Positions 25,552 to 34,592 of a stretch of 64,000 nucleotides of DNA are shown here, piece after piece (position 1 is the stretch's first letter; each line of letters begins with the position of its first letter). Below the pieces are notes generated by a model. It saw only the letters and a list, made by a program, of their open reading frames with translations, did not search any database and had not been told where the DNA came from. A program made the translations under genes and the position numbers. Source of the DNA: Demequina maris (lineage in GTDB: Bacteria; Actinomycetota; Actinomycetes; Actinomycetales; Demequinaceae); contig NZ_BBLX01000008.1 of assembly GCF_000971155.1 (NCBI RefSeq), positions 1 to 64,000 of the forward strand, given 5' to 3'.

Positions 25552-27014
25552 CAGCTGCCTCCCCGGGATGCGAGCGCGGCCTCCATGACGGCGCGCGCGA
25601 TGGGAGCGGCCACGCGGCCGCCGGTGACCTCGCCCTGCGTGGATCCGCCGTTCTCGACCAGCACCGCGACGGCGACGACCGGGTTGTCGGCGGGGGCGAA
25701 GCCGACGAACCAGGTGTGGGGACGCTCGTCCGTGCCGGTCTCCGCGGTGCCCGTCTTGCCCGCGACCTCGACGCCGGGGATCTGGGCCGCGGTGCCGGTG
25801 CCGGACGTCACCACGCCGACCATCATGTCGGTGAGCTCGTTCGCGTCGGAGCGCGTCATCGGCTGCGACATCTCCTCCGGCTCGGTCTCCTCGATCACAC
25901 GGAGGTCCGCATCGCGCACGTTGTCCACGAGGTAGGGGCGCATGAGCACGCCGTCGTTGGCGATGCCGGCCGCGACCATCGCCATCTGCAGCGGGGTGGC
26001 GCGGTCGTCGTACTGGCCGATCGACGCCATCGCGGTCTGCGCCTCGTCCGGGTTCGACGGCAGGCGGGACGGGGTCACGGCGAGCGGGATCGACAGCTGC
26101 TCGCCCCACCCGAACTCCTCGGCCTTGCGCTCGACGACGCCCCAGCCGAGCTGCATGCCCAGGTTCGCGAATGAGGTGTTGCAGCTCATCTCGAGGGATT
26201 CGGCGAGCGTCTGGCGCTCGTTGGCCGAGCACGACTCGCCGCCGTAGTTGCCGAGCGTCCGCGAGGTGTTCGGCAGCTCGAGCTGGTCGGGCGCGTACAG
26301 CTCGGAGTCGGCGTCGTAGCCGGCCTCGAGCGCCGCCGCCGAGACGATCAGCTTGAACGTGGAGCCGGGCGGGTACGTGTCGCCGGCGATGGCGCGGTTG
26401 ACGAGCGGACCGTCCTCCTGCGCCAGCAGCTCCTGGTAGTTCTTGTTCACCGTCGCCGAGTCGTGGCCGGCGAGGGTGGCGGGGTCGTACGTGGGGCTCG
26501 TCACCATCGCGAGCACCTCGCCCGTGGACGGGTCGAGCGCGACCACGGCGCCCGCGCTGTCGCCGAGCGACTCGGCCGCCGCCTGCTGGACGGCCGCGTC
26601 GAGCGTGAGCTCGACGCTCGCCCCGCGCTGCGTCTCGCCCGACACGAGGTTGCTGAGGCGGGTCCAGAACAGCGAGTCGGCGGTGCCGGAGAGCAGGTCG
26701 TTCTCGGTCTGCTCGATCGCGGTGCGCCCGAAGACGATGCTGTAGTAGCCCGTCGCCGCCGCGTACAGCGGGCCGTCGGCGTAGGTGCGCTGGTAGTTGA
26801 ACGGGTCATCGACCGCCTTGGACCAGACCACCGACTCGCCGTCGACCACGATGGGCCCGCGGAACGTGCCGTACTCCCGGTAGAGGGTGCGGACGTTGCG
26901 CGCATCGGCGTTGAGGTCGCCCGCGGCGATCACCTGGATGTAGGAGGCGGCCACCATGAGCGTGAGGATCATGGCCAGGACCACGATCGAGAGGCGGCGG
27001 ATCGGCTCGTTCAC
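25551..27014 (-). CDS. pbpA: Class B penicillin-binding protein PbpA
   Basis: 487 aa. An N-terminal membrane anchor is followed by the dimerisation and transpeptidase domains. Active-site motifs are STFK (SxxK), SCN (SxN) and KTGTAE. It crosslinks peptidoglycan with the glycan polymerase RodA. The start GTG 27014 overlaps the rodA stop as GTGA, and the start shares a base with pknA at the other end. Confidence 0.92.
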   Translation of the reverse strand: MNEPIRRLSIVVLAMILTLMVAASYIQVIAAGDLNADARNVRTLYREYGTFRGPIVVDGESVVWSKAVDDPFNYQRTYADGPLYAAATGYYSIVFGRTAIEQTENDLLSGTADSLFWTRLSNLVSGETQRGASVELTLDAAVQQAAAESLGDSAGAVVALDPSTGEVLAMVTSPTYDPATLAGHDSATVNKNYQELLAQEDGPLVNRAIAGDTYPPGSTFKLIVSAAALEAGYDADSELYAPDQLELPNTSRTLGNYGGESCSANERQTLAESLEMSCNTSFANLGMQLGWGVVERKAEEFGWGEQLSIPLAVTPSRLPSNPDEAQTAMASIGQYDDRATPLQMAMVAAGIANDGVLMRPYLVDNVRDADLRVIEETEPEEMSQPMTRSDANELTDMMVGVVTSGTGTAAQIPGVEVAGKTGTAETGTDERPHTWFVGFAPADNPVVAVAVLVENGGSTQGEVTGGRVAAPIARAVMEAALASRGGS

Positions 27015-28354
27015 GGCGTCACCACCTCGGGCCGTCGCGCCTGGTCGGAGATGCGCAGCAGCAGCCCCACGATGATCCAGTTCGCGAGCATCGACGACCC
27101 GCCGTACGCGAGGAACGGCGTGGTGAGGCCGGTGAGCGGGATCACGCGGGTGACGCCGCCGACGACGATGAACACCTGCAACGCGATCGCGAAGCCGAGG
27201 CCCGCGGCGAGCAGCTTGCCGAAGCCGTGGCGGACGCCGATCGCGGTGCGCATCGCGCGCTGGACGATGATGACGTACAGCGTGAGGATCGCCATGAGGC
27301 CGGTGAGGCCCAGCTCCTCGCCGAGCGACGCGACGATGAAGTCGGACTCGGCGTACGGGACGAGATCGGGGCGGCCCTCGCCCAGGCCGGTGCCGAACAG
27401 CCCGCCCGAGGCCATCCCGAACAGGCCGCGCACCAGCTGCTCGCTCGCGCCCGAGCTGTACACCGACGAGTCGAGCGCGTGCAGCCACGCGGTGTAGCGG
27501 GAGCCGACGTGGCTGAACAGGGTGCCCGCGAGGACGGCGCCGACGGCGAACATGCCGAGGCCGAGCACGACCCAGCTCAGCCTCTCCGTGGCGACGTAGA
27601 GCATCGCGACGAAGATGCCGAACAGCAGCAGCGAGGTGCCGAGGTCCCGCTCGTAGATCTGGACGAGCATCGCGGCGACCCACACGAGCGCGAGGGGTCC
27701 CATGTCGCGCGGGCGCGGGAACCGCATCCCGAGGATCTTGGGGCCGGCGAGGGCGAGCGTGTCGCGGTTGGACACGAGGTAGCCGGCGAAGAACACGACG
27801 AAGGCGATCTTGGCGAACTCGCCCGGCTGGAGCGACTTGCCGAAGACGTTGATCCAGATGCGGGCGCCGTTGATCTGGGTGCCGATCACCGGCATGAGGG
27901 GCAGCAGCAGGCCGATGAGGCCCACGAGGCCCGCGGTGTAGGTGAAGCGGCGCAGCAGCCGGTAGTCGCGGATCAGCAGGATCACGAGCAGCGCGAGGCC
28001 GATGCCGAGCAGGGTCCAGACGATCTGGACCTCGCCGAAGTCGGTGTCGCGGCCGCGCGAGGCGTACGCGAAGTCGATGCGGCGGATCATCGCGAGACCG
28101 ATGCCGTTGAGCGCGAGCACCGCCGGCACCAGCACGGGGTCCGCGTAGGAGGCCCAGCGCCGGATCGCGAGGTGGATGACGCCCGCGACCACGATCCAGC
28201 CCGCGGCGTAGATCGCGAGCTCGTCGAGCTCGAGGTAGTCCGCGTGATAGTCGACCAGGCCGCGCGCGAGCACGGCGACGGCGACGGCGAGGCCCAGGAG
28301 GCCCAGCTCGCCGCGGCGCCCGGTGCGGACCATGACGTCGGAGACGGTGGCCAC
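27011..28354 (-). CDS. rodA: SEDS peptidoglycan glycosyltransferase RodA/FtsW
   Basis: 447 aa, about 12 membrane helices. SEDS signatures are present: FGKSLQPGEFAKIAFVVFFA and LGLTGLMAIL, ending in a GGSSMLANWI segment. It polymerises lipid II and works with PbpA. It starts at GTG 28354, sharing a base with the pstP stop. Confidence 0.9.
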   Translation of the reverse strand: MATVSDVMVRTGRRGELGLLGLAVAVAVLARGLVDYHADYLELDELAIYAAGWIVVAGVIHLAIRRWASYADPVLVPAVLALNGIGLAMIRRIDFAYASRGRDTDFGEVQIVWTLLGIGLALLVILLIRDYRLLRRFTYTAGLVGLIGLLLPLMPVIGTQINGARIWINVFGKSLQPGEFAKIAFVVFFAGYLVSNRDTLALAGPKILGMRFPRPRDMGPLALVWVAAMLVQIYERDLGTSLLLFGIFVAMLYVATERLSWVVLGLGMFAVGAVLAGTLFSHVGSRYTAWLHALDSSVYSSGASEQLVRGLFGMASGGLFGTGLGEGRPDLVPYAESDFIVASLGEELGLTGLMAILTLYVIIVQRAMRTAIGVRHGFGKLLAAGLGFAIALQVFIVVGGVTRVIPLTGLTTPFLAYGGSSMLANWIIVGLLLRISDQARRPEVVTP

Positions 28355-29553
28355 TAGTCGCCCGCCTCCAGCGAGGCCACGACCCCGGCCGCCTGGTCGA
28401 GGTTGCGCACGCGGATCGCGTCGGTCACGCGCTCACGCTGGTACGGCGCCAGCTCGTCGACGAGGATCTCGGTCTTCTCGACCACGTGCGACATGCCGAT
28501 GCTGCCGAGCGACTCGGGGATGCCGCGATAGATCGCGACGAAGCCCTCGTCCTCGCCGACGTAGTACTGCTGCTGGGACCACCAGTAGCCGCCCCAGGCG
28601 GCGCCCACGAGGACCAGCAGCGTGATGATCGGGAGCAGCCAGGGCCGGATGCGCTGCCAGCCCTCTCGGGAAGGCTCCTCGTCGTCGTCGGGCTCGTCGC
28701 GCGCGGCGAGGCGCGCGGCCTTGCCCGCGGGCGAGTCGCCGCCGGCGGAGGGCTTGCGGCGGTCGCGGGCCGCCGAGCCGACGATCTGCGAGGACGTCGC
28801 GGGACCGATGCCGTCGGGGGAGGCGTCGATGTCGACGATGTCGCCGATCACGCACGTGACGTTGTCGGGCGCGCCCGCGGCGAGCGCGAGGCCCACCAGG
28901 GCGTCGGCGCAGTCGCCGGGGTCCTCGACCTCGAGCATCGTCTTGCGCATCGTGTCCTTCGACACGACGCCCGACAGGCCGTCCGAGCACAGCAGCCAGC
29001 GGTCGCCGTCGCGGGTCTCGCGCACCGAGATGTCGACGGGCACGTCCGCGTCGATGTCGCCCAGGACGCGCAGCAGCATCGAGCGCTTGGGGTGGTGCTC
29101 GGCGTCCGCGACCGAGAGCCGACCGGTGTCGACGAGGTGCTGCACGAAGCTGTGGTCCGTGGTGATCTGCTCGAGGTCGCCGTCGCGCAGCAGGTACGCG
29201 CGCGAGTCGCCGATGTGCGCCATCGACAGCGTCGAGCCGGAGCGCAGCAGCGCGGTCACGGTGGTGCCGAGGCCCGAGAGCTCCGGGTCGTTGCGGGCAC
29301 GCTCGACGATCTGCGCGTGCGCGTCGGAGATCGCCTCCTTGAGCTCGTCGAGCGCATCGTCCGGGCCGTGCGCCTCGCCCTCGAGCGCCGCGAGGCGGGC
29401 GATCGCGATCGACGAGGCGATGTCGCCGCCGGCGGCGCCGCCCATGCCGTCCGCGACGGCGAGCAGGTGCGGGCCGGCGAAGCCGGAGTCCTGGTTGTTC
29501 GCGCGCACGAGGCCGACGTCGGAGCGCGCGGCGAAGTGGATCCCCAGATACAT
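28354..29553 (-). CDS. pstP: PP2C-type serine/threonine phosphatase PstP
   Basis: 399 aa. The PP2C domain (1-~240) carries ADGMGG, GDSRAYLL, CSDGLSG and APDNVTCV, the metal-binding motifs. An acidic linker, one membrane helix (around residue 310) and a C-terminal extracellular domain follow. It removes phosphates placed by PknA/PknB. ATG 29553 overlaps the fhaB stop by one base. Confidence 0.92.
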   Translation of the reverse strand: MYLGIHFAARSDVGLVRANNQDSGFAGPHLLAVADGMGGAAGGDIASSIAIARLAALEGEAHGPDDALDELKEAISDAHAQIVERARNDPELSGLGTTVTALLRSGSTLSMAHIGDSRAYLLRDGDLEQITTDHSFVQHLVDTGRLSVADAEHHPKRSMLLRVLGDIDADVPVDISVRETRDGDRWLLCSDGLSGVVSKDTMRKTMLEVEDPGDCADALVGLALAAGAPDNVTCVIGDIVDIDASPDGIGPATSSQIVGSAARDRRKPSAGGDSPAGKAARLAARDEPDDDEEPSREGWQRIRPWLLPIITLLVLVGAAWGGYWWSQQQYYVGEDEGFVAIYRGIPESLGSIGMSHVVEKTEILVDELAPYQRERVTDAIRVRNLDQAAGVVASLEAGD

Positions 29554-30074
29554 CAGCCGCGCAGCTCCAGGGCGGTGGCGCCGATGCGGATGACGTCGCC
29601 CTCGCGGAACGGCACGGGGTCCGTGACCTTCTGGTTGCCGAGGTAGGTGCCGTTCGTGGAGCCGAGGTCCTCGACCATCCAGCGGTCTCCTTCGGGGTAG
29701 ATGCGGCAGTGACGTGCCGAGCAGTAGTCGTCGTCGATGACGAGCGTGCACGTGCTCGCGCGGCCCACGAGGACCGGCGCGGCGCCGAGCGGGATGGTGG
29801 TGCCCTTGAGCGGGCCGCCGGTGACGGCGATGTGCCCGGCCGAGGGGTCCTTGGTGGAGATCGAGCCGGTGCGGATGCCCGTCGCCGCCCGGCTGGGCGA
29901 CGCGGTCTTCTCCGCCCGCGCATCGTGCTCGCGGCGGGACTCACGCCCGCGCCCGCGCGCGGTCACGCGCGTGCCGTAGAGGTCCGCGCGGAGCACCGCG
30001 ATGGCGGACAGCACGAGGGTCCAGAGCAGGACCAGGAAGCCCATGCGCAGGAGGGTGATCGAGAGCTGGCTCAC
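29553..30074 (-). CDS. fhaB: FHA-domain protein FhaB (FipA type)
   Basis: 173 aa. One N-terminal membrane helix and a basic linker are followed by a C-terminal FHA domain (VGRASTCTLVI, SARHCRIY, LGSTNGTYLG) that binds phosphothreonine of the kinases. The start GTG 30074 follows the fhaA stop by one base. Confidence 0.88.
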   Translation of the reverse strand: MSQLSITLLRMGFLVLLWTLVLSAIAVLRADLYGTRVTARGRGRESRREHDARAEKTASPSRAATGIRTGSISTKDPSAGHIAVTGGPLKGTTIPLGAAPVLVGRASTCTLVIDDDYCSARHCRIYPEGDRWMVEDLGSTNGTYLGNQKVTDPVPFREGDVIRIGATALELRG

Positions 30075-30075
30075 G

Positions 30076-30792
30076 TCAGAAGTCCTCGTCCCCGTCGACG
30101 GCGTCCCAGTACATGATCGTGGTGCGGCCGATGGTGACGGCGTTTCCGTCGAGGAGCGTGGCCTCGGAGACCCGCTGATCCTCGACGAAGGTGCCGTTGG
30201 TCGAGCCCAGGTCCGTGAGGATCGTGCCGTGGTCGGTGACCTCGAGGCGGACGTGCTTGCGGCTCACGCCCGTGTCGTCCACCACGATGTCCGACTCGGA
30301 GCCGCGGCCGATCGTGGTCGAGTCGCCCGTGAGGTAGTAGCGCGTGCCGTCGATGTCGAGCAGCGGGTACCGCGAGCTGGGGTTGGTGCCGGTCACCGGG
30401 GCGACCGGGCCGCGCGTGGTGCGCGACACGACGGCGTAGCGGCCCGTCGCGAGAGTGTCGTCGACGTCGAAGGCGACATCGACCGCGCCCACGAAGGAGT
30501 AGCGCTGGCGCTCGGCGTGGGCGCGCAGGGACTCGACGAGCTCGTGCACCATCGCGTCCGCGCCCCACTGCTCGACGGTCTCCATGTCCGCGGGCGACAG
30601 CGCGACGCCGTACTCGTTCGGCACCACGGTCCGGCCCCGGTCCACCACGGCCGCGCGGGCGTCGCACTCGCGCTTGAGCGCGGCCGCCAGCTCGACGGGC
30701 TTGACCCCCGACTTGAACGTGCGCGCGAACGCGTTCTGCATGACGTTCTCCACGCCGCGCTCGAAGCGATCCAGCACACCCATGCGGGCCAT
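30076..30792 (-). CDS. fhaA: FHA-domain protein FhaA
   Basis: 238 aa. The N-terminal DUF3662-type domain (MGVLDRFERGVENVMQNAFA) and C-terminal FHA domain (IGRGSESDIVV, SRKHVRLE, LGSTNGTFVE) match FhaA, which regulates peptidoglycan synthesis through MviN and PknB. ATG 30792 is chosen because GGAGG lies eight bases upstream; ATG 30783 is a later alternative. The frame is open further, but that part overlaps the tRNA. Confidence 0.88.
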   Translation of the reverse strand: MARMGVLDRFERGVENVMQNAFARTFKSGVKPVELAAALKRECDARAAVVDRGRTVVPNEYGVALSPADMETVEQWGADAMVHELVESLRAHAERQRYSFVGAVDVAFDVDDTLATGRYAVVSRTTRGPVAPVTGTNPSSRYPLLDIDGTRYYLTGDSTTIGRGSESDIVVDDTGVSRKHVRLEVTDHGTILTDLGSTNGTFVEDQRVSEATLLDGNAVTIGRTTIMYWDAVDGDEDF

Positions 30793-30831
30793 CGTATAGG
30801 CCTCCAGAAACGTGCTAAAGTAACTCGGCGC

Positions 30832-30918
30832 GCGCGAGTGGCGGAATAGGCAGACGCGCACGGTTCAGGTCCGTGTGCCCGAAAGGGCGTGGGGGTTCAA
30901 CTCCCCCCTCGCGCACCA
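30832..30918 (+). tRNA. tRNA-Leu (anticodon CAG)
   Basis: 87 nt with encoded CCA. Acceptor arm GCGCGAG (30832-30838) pairs with CTCGCGC (30908-30914). The anticodon stem CACGG/CCGTG encloses loop TTCAGGT. A long variable arm (GCCCGAAAGGGC) and the T-loop GTTCAA are present. TAAAGT (30816-30821) may be the -10 box. Its 3' end is the insertion point of the island that follows, and its own terminator is now at 37722. Confidence 0.95.
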
Positions 30919-30931
30919 ACGGGTGGTTCGG
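30914..30931 (+). other. attL-like site
   Basis: CACCAAC (including tRNA CCA) followed by element end GGGTGGTTCGG. The tRNA end supplies the left half, so tRNA function is preserved after insertion. Confidence 0.75.
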
Positions 30932-31210
30932 TCAACGAGCCCCCGCGGTTGGGAATAAGACCGTCAGGATGGTCCGGAAGGGCCGTCCTGACCGTCATCC
31001 AACGCAAGAAGGCCGCCTCCGACTGATTTCGGGGGCGGCCTTCTGCTTTGTGCGCCGATGTAGAGGTGTCTGAGGGCTGTCTCGGCTGTTTTCGGGCATG
31101 CTTGCGCCTCCGGCCCTGGTCGGGCCGGAGGCGGTCGGTGCTGTTCTGTTCCGGAGGCCGCCGCTTACGCGGCGAGCTGGTCGGGCGGCGAGAGGTCCTC
31201 GTCCAGCTCG
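30921..31210. repeat. Left-end repeat, copy A
   Basis: About 290 bp, imperfectly repeated at 36329-36620. It holds GGGTGGTTCGG, a two-stem hairpin (outer 30948-30953 with 30998-31003, inner GTCAGGA 30963-30969 with TCCTGAC 30986-30992), and a terminator-like stem AAGGCCGCC/GGCGGCCTT (31009-31042) followed by TTCTGCTTTG. A further stem CCTCCGGCCC/GGGCCGGAGG lies near 31112-31136. It ends inside the C-terminal codons of the DDE-like gene. The first two hairpins may now end tRNA transcription. Confidence 0.75.
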
Positions 31211-33204
31211 ATGTTCTGGATGCCGGGCGTGGTGGGAGGTGTCGGCTCGGGGTCGACCGTGGGCTGTGATGCGCGGAAGTGTCCGGTGAGGAACTCGCGG
31301 ATCCGGCGTACGTTCGTAGCGAACGCGTGCTGCGCCGTTGAGAGCGCCTGCTTGGCGTAGCCGCGGTAGGGGCGCCGGGCTCCGTCGCCGAGGCCGTCCT
31401 TCTTGATGGCCTTGTTGTAGCCTTCGACGTCGTTGCGGTTGCCCATCATGGTGCGCCACTCAGGCGACCCGAGGACGTAGTCCATGGCGTACTTGCCGGT
31501 GGTGTCGGTGTGGTGCATCGAGAGCGCGGCCTGGTGGGATGTGCAGATCTCGCCTGGCATAGCGGGCGGGTTGGTGACCTGGGTCCGCGTCTTGTTGTCG
31601 GGGAACAGGGCGCGCAGGGGGCAGTCGACGCCGCCGCCGGCGGTGGTGGCGGGGCACGCGACGCGCGTGCGGCCGTTCTTGTTGGTCGGTTCCTTGACGG
31701 TGAGTTCGAAGTTCGCCAGGCGCGCTCGTTGCGCGTCGTAGGTCTTGTCGGGCTCGAAGTCCCTCAGGTCCTCGGGGGCCACGCCTGCCTTGGCGGCGGC
31801 GCGCTCGTTGCGGGTGCGCAGGTTGCGTGCGGCATTCGCCATGGCGTCGGGCGTTCCGGGGCAGTACAGGCGTCCCTGGATCTGCTTGATGCCGTGGGGT
31901 GCGTCGTACTTGCCCAGCTGGTCCTTGCGGAAGTCGTGGCAGAACTTGAAGCCCATCTTGCGTGCGGGCTGCTTGAACTTGTCGTACTGCGCGCCAGGGA
32001 GCACTGCCCTGTCGGCGACGATGGTGCCCGGTGAGACATGGTTCTCGTTCATGACGACGAACGCTGACTCGAGCGCCGTGAATGAGTTCTCGCCGATGCG
32101 TCCGGCGGGGATGTCGAACGACATGCCCAGGGCGATGCGGGGGATGGGGCGCTGGTGGTGCTCGTCGCCGCACATGACCGCGAAGTGGGCCTCGTAGGCC
32201 CAGTCGGCCTTCTTGAGCTGGTCCGGCGACACAGGCGTCTTGCCGTCGTCCTCGAAGCCGGCGTGGTTGCCCGTGCGGATGTGCCACCCTGCCATCGCTT
32301 CGGGGTGGTGCAGCCAGTCGGGGTTCTTCTTCTTGTTCTCCTTCGACAGGCCGCCCCAGCCTTTGGGGCAGTTCAGCGGCACCGCAGTTCCGTCGATCGC
32401 GAGCGATCCGCCCCAGTTCTTGAGGATGAACCGGCGCTCCTCGCGGGAGTAGCGGTGGAGGGATGCGCGTAGGAGTGCGTTGAGGAGCCAAGACAGGCGT
32501 TCCTTCCGCATCGCCACGCCTTCGGCGTCGAGCGCGTCGATGAGCGCCTTGACGTCCGACCACTTGCGCGCCGAGCGCGACGCGGCGCCCGGGTAGGGCT
32601 CTACGAGATCGCTCAGGCGTTCGTATGCCGAGTGGACGCGCTCGTAGATCGCTTCGGCGCTCTTCGTGAACGCGACCGTCCGCTCCTCATCGGTGCCCTT
32701 CACGTCCCAGAACGTCCGCCCATCGGCGAGTTCGTAGAAGTCGGGGTGGATGTCGAGGATCTTGGCGGCGTGCTTGCTCAGGCGGAACCGGATCGCGTGC
32801 GCGACGCTGGCGATGTACCCGGGCTCGCCGAGTTCCGTCAGAGCGGTCTGGACGACGAGGAACGTCCGCGGGTCGAGCGACTCGGGACGGCCCTTGACGC
32901 GTGCGCGTGCGGCGTCCCTTTCGGCCTTCTCCTTCGCCTCAGTGTCGGTGTCGGCGTCGGTCGCGCTGTTGGTGTCGGAGTCGTCGCCGCCATCGTCGAT
33001 CCTCTCCAGGATCGTCTTGACGTCGTCATAGCCGTGGTGCCAGATCTTGATCTGGGACAGGACGCCCTCGCGCGCGAAGGCGCGAATCAGCGATGTGAGC
33101 TGGCGATCCTTCAGGTCGCCTCGGTCATCGGGTGCGACCGCGATGAGCTTCCTGGACGGACGCGGCTTCTCCTGACGCTTCCGGCGTGCTCGACGGCCGC
33201 TCAT
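31165..33204 (-). CDS. Large DDE-transposase-like protein
   Basis: 679 aa. A basic N terminus, an acidic linker (about 75-100) and a C-terminal half with a transposase-like pattern: D271 in SLAIDGTAV, D398 in GTIVADRAVLPG, E594 in GNRNDVEGYNKAIKK followed by RRPYRGYAKQ. This resembles the IS5/IS1182-type DDE order. A ~195-residue insertion between the second and third residues includes paired Cys. Family not recognised. ATG 33204 overlaps the stop of the recombinase fragment (ATGA), so the two are one operon. Codon use is less GC-biased than the chromosome. Confidence 0.65.
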   Translation of the reverse strand: MSGRRARRKRQEKPRPSRKLIAVAPDDRGDLKDRQLTSLIRAFAREGVLSQIKIWHHGYDDVKTILERIDDGGDDSDTNSATDADTDTEAKEKAERDAARARVKGRPESLDPRTFLVVQTALTELGEPGYIASVAHAIRFRLSKHAAKILDIHPDFYELADGRTFWDVKGTDEERTVAFTKSAEAIYERVHSAYERLSDLVEPYPGAASRSARKWSDVKALIDALDAEGVAMRKERLSWLLNALLRASLHRYSREERRFILKNWGGSLAIDGTAVPLNCPKGWGGLSKENKKKNPDWLHHPEAMAGWHIRTGNHAGFEDDGKTPVSPDQLKKADWAYEAHFAVMCGDEHHQRPIPRIALGMSFDIPAGRIGENSFTALESAFVVMNENHVSPGTIVADRAVLPGAQYDKFKQPARKMGFKFCHDFRKDQLGKYDAPHGIKQIQGRLYCPGTPDAMANAARNLRTRNERAAAKAGVAPEDLRDFEPDKTYDAQRARLANFELTVKEPTNKNGRTRVACPATTAGGGVDCPLRALFPDNKTRTQVTNPPAMPGEICTSHQAALSMHHTDTTGKYAMDYVLGSPEWRTMMGNRNDVEGYNKAIKKDGLGDGARRPYRGYAKQALSTAQHAFATNVRRIREFLTGHFRASQPTVDPEPTPPTTPGIQNIELDEDLSPPDQLAA

Positions 33205-33782
33205 CGGATGGCCTCCGTCTCGGCGCGCAGGCGGGCGCGGAAGTCCGCGGGGTCGAGGTCGGGCACGTGCTTGAGGAATCGGGCGATGGCGGAGAAGTCC
33301 TGGACGCCCATCGCGGCCATGAGGCCCTGGATGGGCACCCCGGCACGCAGCCTGTTGACCACCCAGGTCACCCTGAGTCGCTGGGTGGACACCGTCAGAC
33401 CCTTCGGGACGTACTTGTAGATGAACAGCGAGGTGGTGCTCTTGGTGGTCGCGGCGCGGCCCGTGCGGAACACGAAGGCGTCCCCGTCGAGACCGGCGAC
33501 TGCGTCGATGAAGATCTGCTCGGCGCTGGCGAGCACGGGCGCGACGCGGGGCCGGGCGCCGCTGACGTGGAGGACGACACCCTTGTCGTCGATCTCCACG
33601 TCACGCACCCGCAGGTCGGCGACCTCCCGTGCCGTGAGTCCCGCGCCGACGCATCCACCGACGAGGACGACGGCGTCGCGGGCGTTGCGAGCGTTCGCCA
33701 TCCCGTAGGCCCACACCCAGATCTTGTGGAGCTCGGCCTCGGTGTACGGGGCGACGCCGGCCGACGGCGGCAGGGCGACCAT
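33201..33782 (-). pseudogene. Tyrosine-recombinase-like catalytic domain, 5'-truncated
   Basis: About 193 aa from ATG 33782, corresponding to the C-terminal half of a tyrosine recombinase. The first Arg is in GAGLTAREVADL. In the box usually H-x-L-R the sequence is QRLR, the usual L-G-H is MGV, and the nucleophile Tyr position reads Phe (SAIARFLKHV). The fold is recognisable but key residues are replaced. Upstream, coding similarity stops near 33815 where an IS3-type fragment on the other strand begins, so the N-terminal domain is lost. Coupled to the DDE-like gene. Confidence 0.6.
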
Positions 33783-33814
33783 CCGCGGCCGGGCGGCGCC
33801 GGGGTGCGCAAGCT

Positions 33815-34181
33815 CCTTGAGCGGGTGTTCACCGAGCATGGTCGACCCGAGGTGATCCGGTCGGACAACGGACGGGAGTTCATCGCCACGTCGCTGCTGG
33901 GATGGCTGCGTGAGCAGGGGGTGAGGCCGGTGCAGGTGGCGAAGGCTAGCCCGCAGCAGAACGGCTTCATCGAGCGGTTCAACGGGTCGATGCGGGACGA
34001 GCTGCTGCATCGGGAGGTGCTGCACTCGCTGACGGAGGCCCGGGTCCTGATCGGGCAGTGGGTACGGCACTACAACACCGAGCGACCCCATTCGGGCCTG
34101 CAGATGCGGACCCCGGCGGCGTTCGCGCGCTACTGTGCCGAGCAGGCAGCTACGACACCCGTGTCACGGCAGCCTGTCTGA
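33815..34181 (+). pseudogene. IS3-family transposase (OrfB) C-terminal remnant
   Basis: Codes for the end of an rve-type DDE transposase: VIRSDNGREF (second Asp), SPQQNGFIERFNGSMRDELL (Glu) and YNTERPHSGLQMRTPAAF. The N-terminal two thirds and OrfA are missing. It lies between the truncated recombinase and the toxin cassette. Its arrival probably removed the recombinase 5' end. Confidence 0.85.
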
Positions 34182-34202
34182 CGTGAGAGGGGGTGGCTGA
34201 GA

Positions 34203-34592
34203 GTGACTACCAACACACTGGCTGGACCAGTCCAGATCGCCCTCGAGGGCCCCGGAATCACGACCCACTCGCAGTCGACGTGGACCAAATCATCGGGGCA
34301 GGTCAGATTCTTTGGCGGCTTCGAGAAGGACACCGTGCTTCAGCCTGGGACTCGGCTCGACCGGTACGGATCGAACCGAGGCAGTTTCGTATCTCCAGCA
34401 GGGACGCCCTTCGAGAACCGAGGGCTCCTGAGCTCGCGCGCTAGTGATCCGTACTCGTTGTTCACGGTGCAGAAGCCCATTACGGTCCGAGGTGGCATCG
34501 CGGCCCCCTGGATGGACTCCCCAGGTGGCGGGGTCCAGTACCTGTTGCCCAGGTCCGTCCAAGAACTCTTGGAAGGAGGGTTCCTGGGATGA
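34203..34592 (+). CDS. TNT-domain toxin module (NAD+ glycohydrolase type)
   Basis: 129 aa from GTG 34203. It matches the C-terminal toxin of CpnT (TNT domain): LDRYGSNRGSFVSPAGTPF, ENRGLL, APWMDSPGGGVQYLLP, with the conserved Arg residues and the Gln in GGGVQY. TNT hydrolyses NAD+. There is no delivery domain or signal peptide, so it is an orphan toxin module. Its stop overlaps the next start (ATGA), as in toxin-immunity pairs. Confidence 0.78.
   Translation: MTTNTLAGPVQIALEGPGITTHSQSTWTKSSGQVRFFGGFEKDTVLQPGTRLDRYGSNRGSFVSPAGTPFENRGLLSSRASDPYSLFTVQKPITVRGGIAAPWMDSPGGGVQYLLPRSVQELLEGGFLG

Noticed and set aside
24595..26232. Extension of pknA far upstream
   Set aside because: The upstream part is out-of-frame pbpA sequence. 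The kinase starts at 25551, overlapping the pbpA stop.
34193..34444. Alternative frame overlapping the TNT module
   Set aside because: The TNT motifs are all in the 34203-34592 frame.
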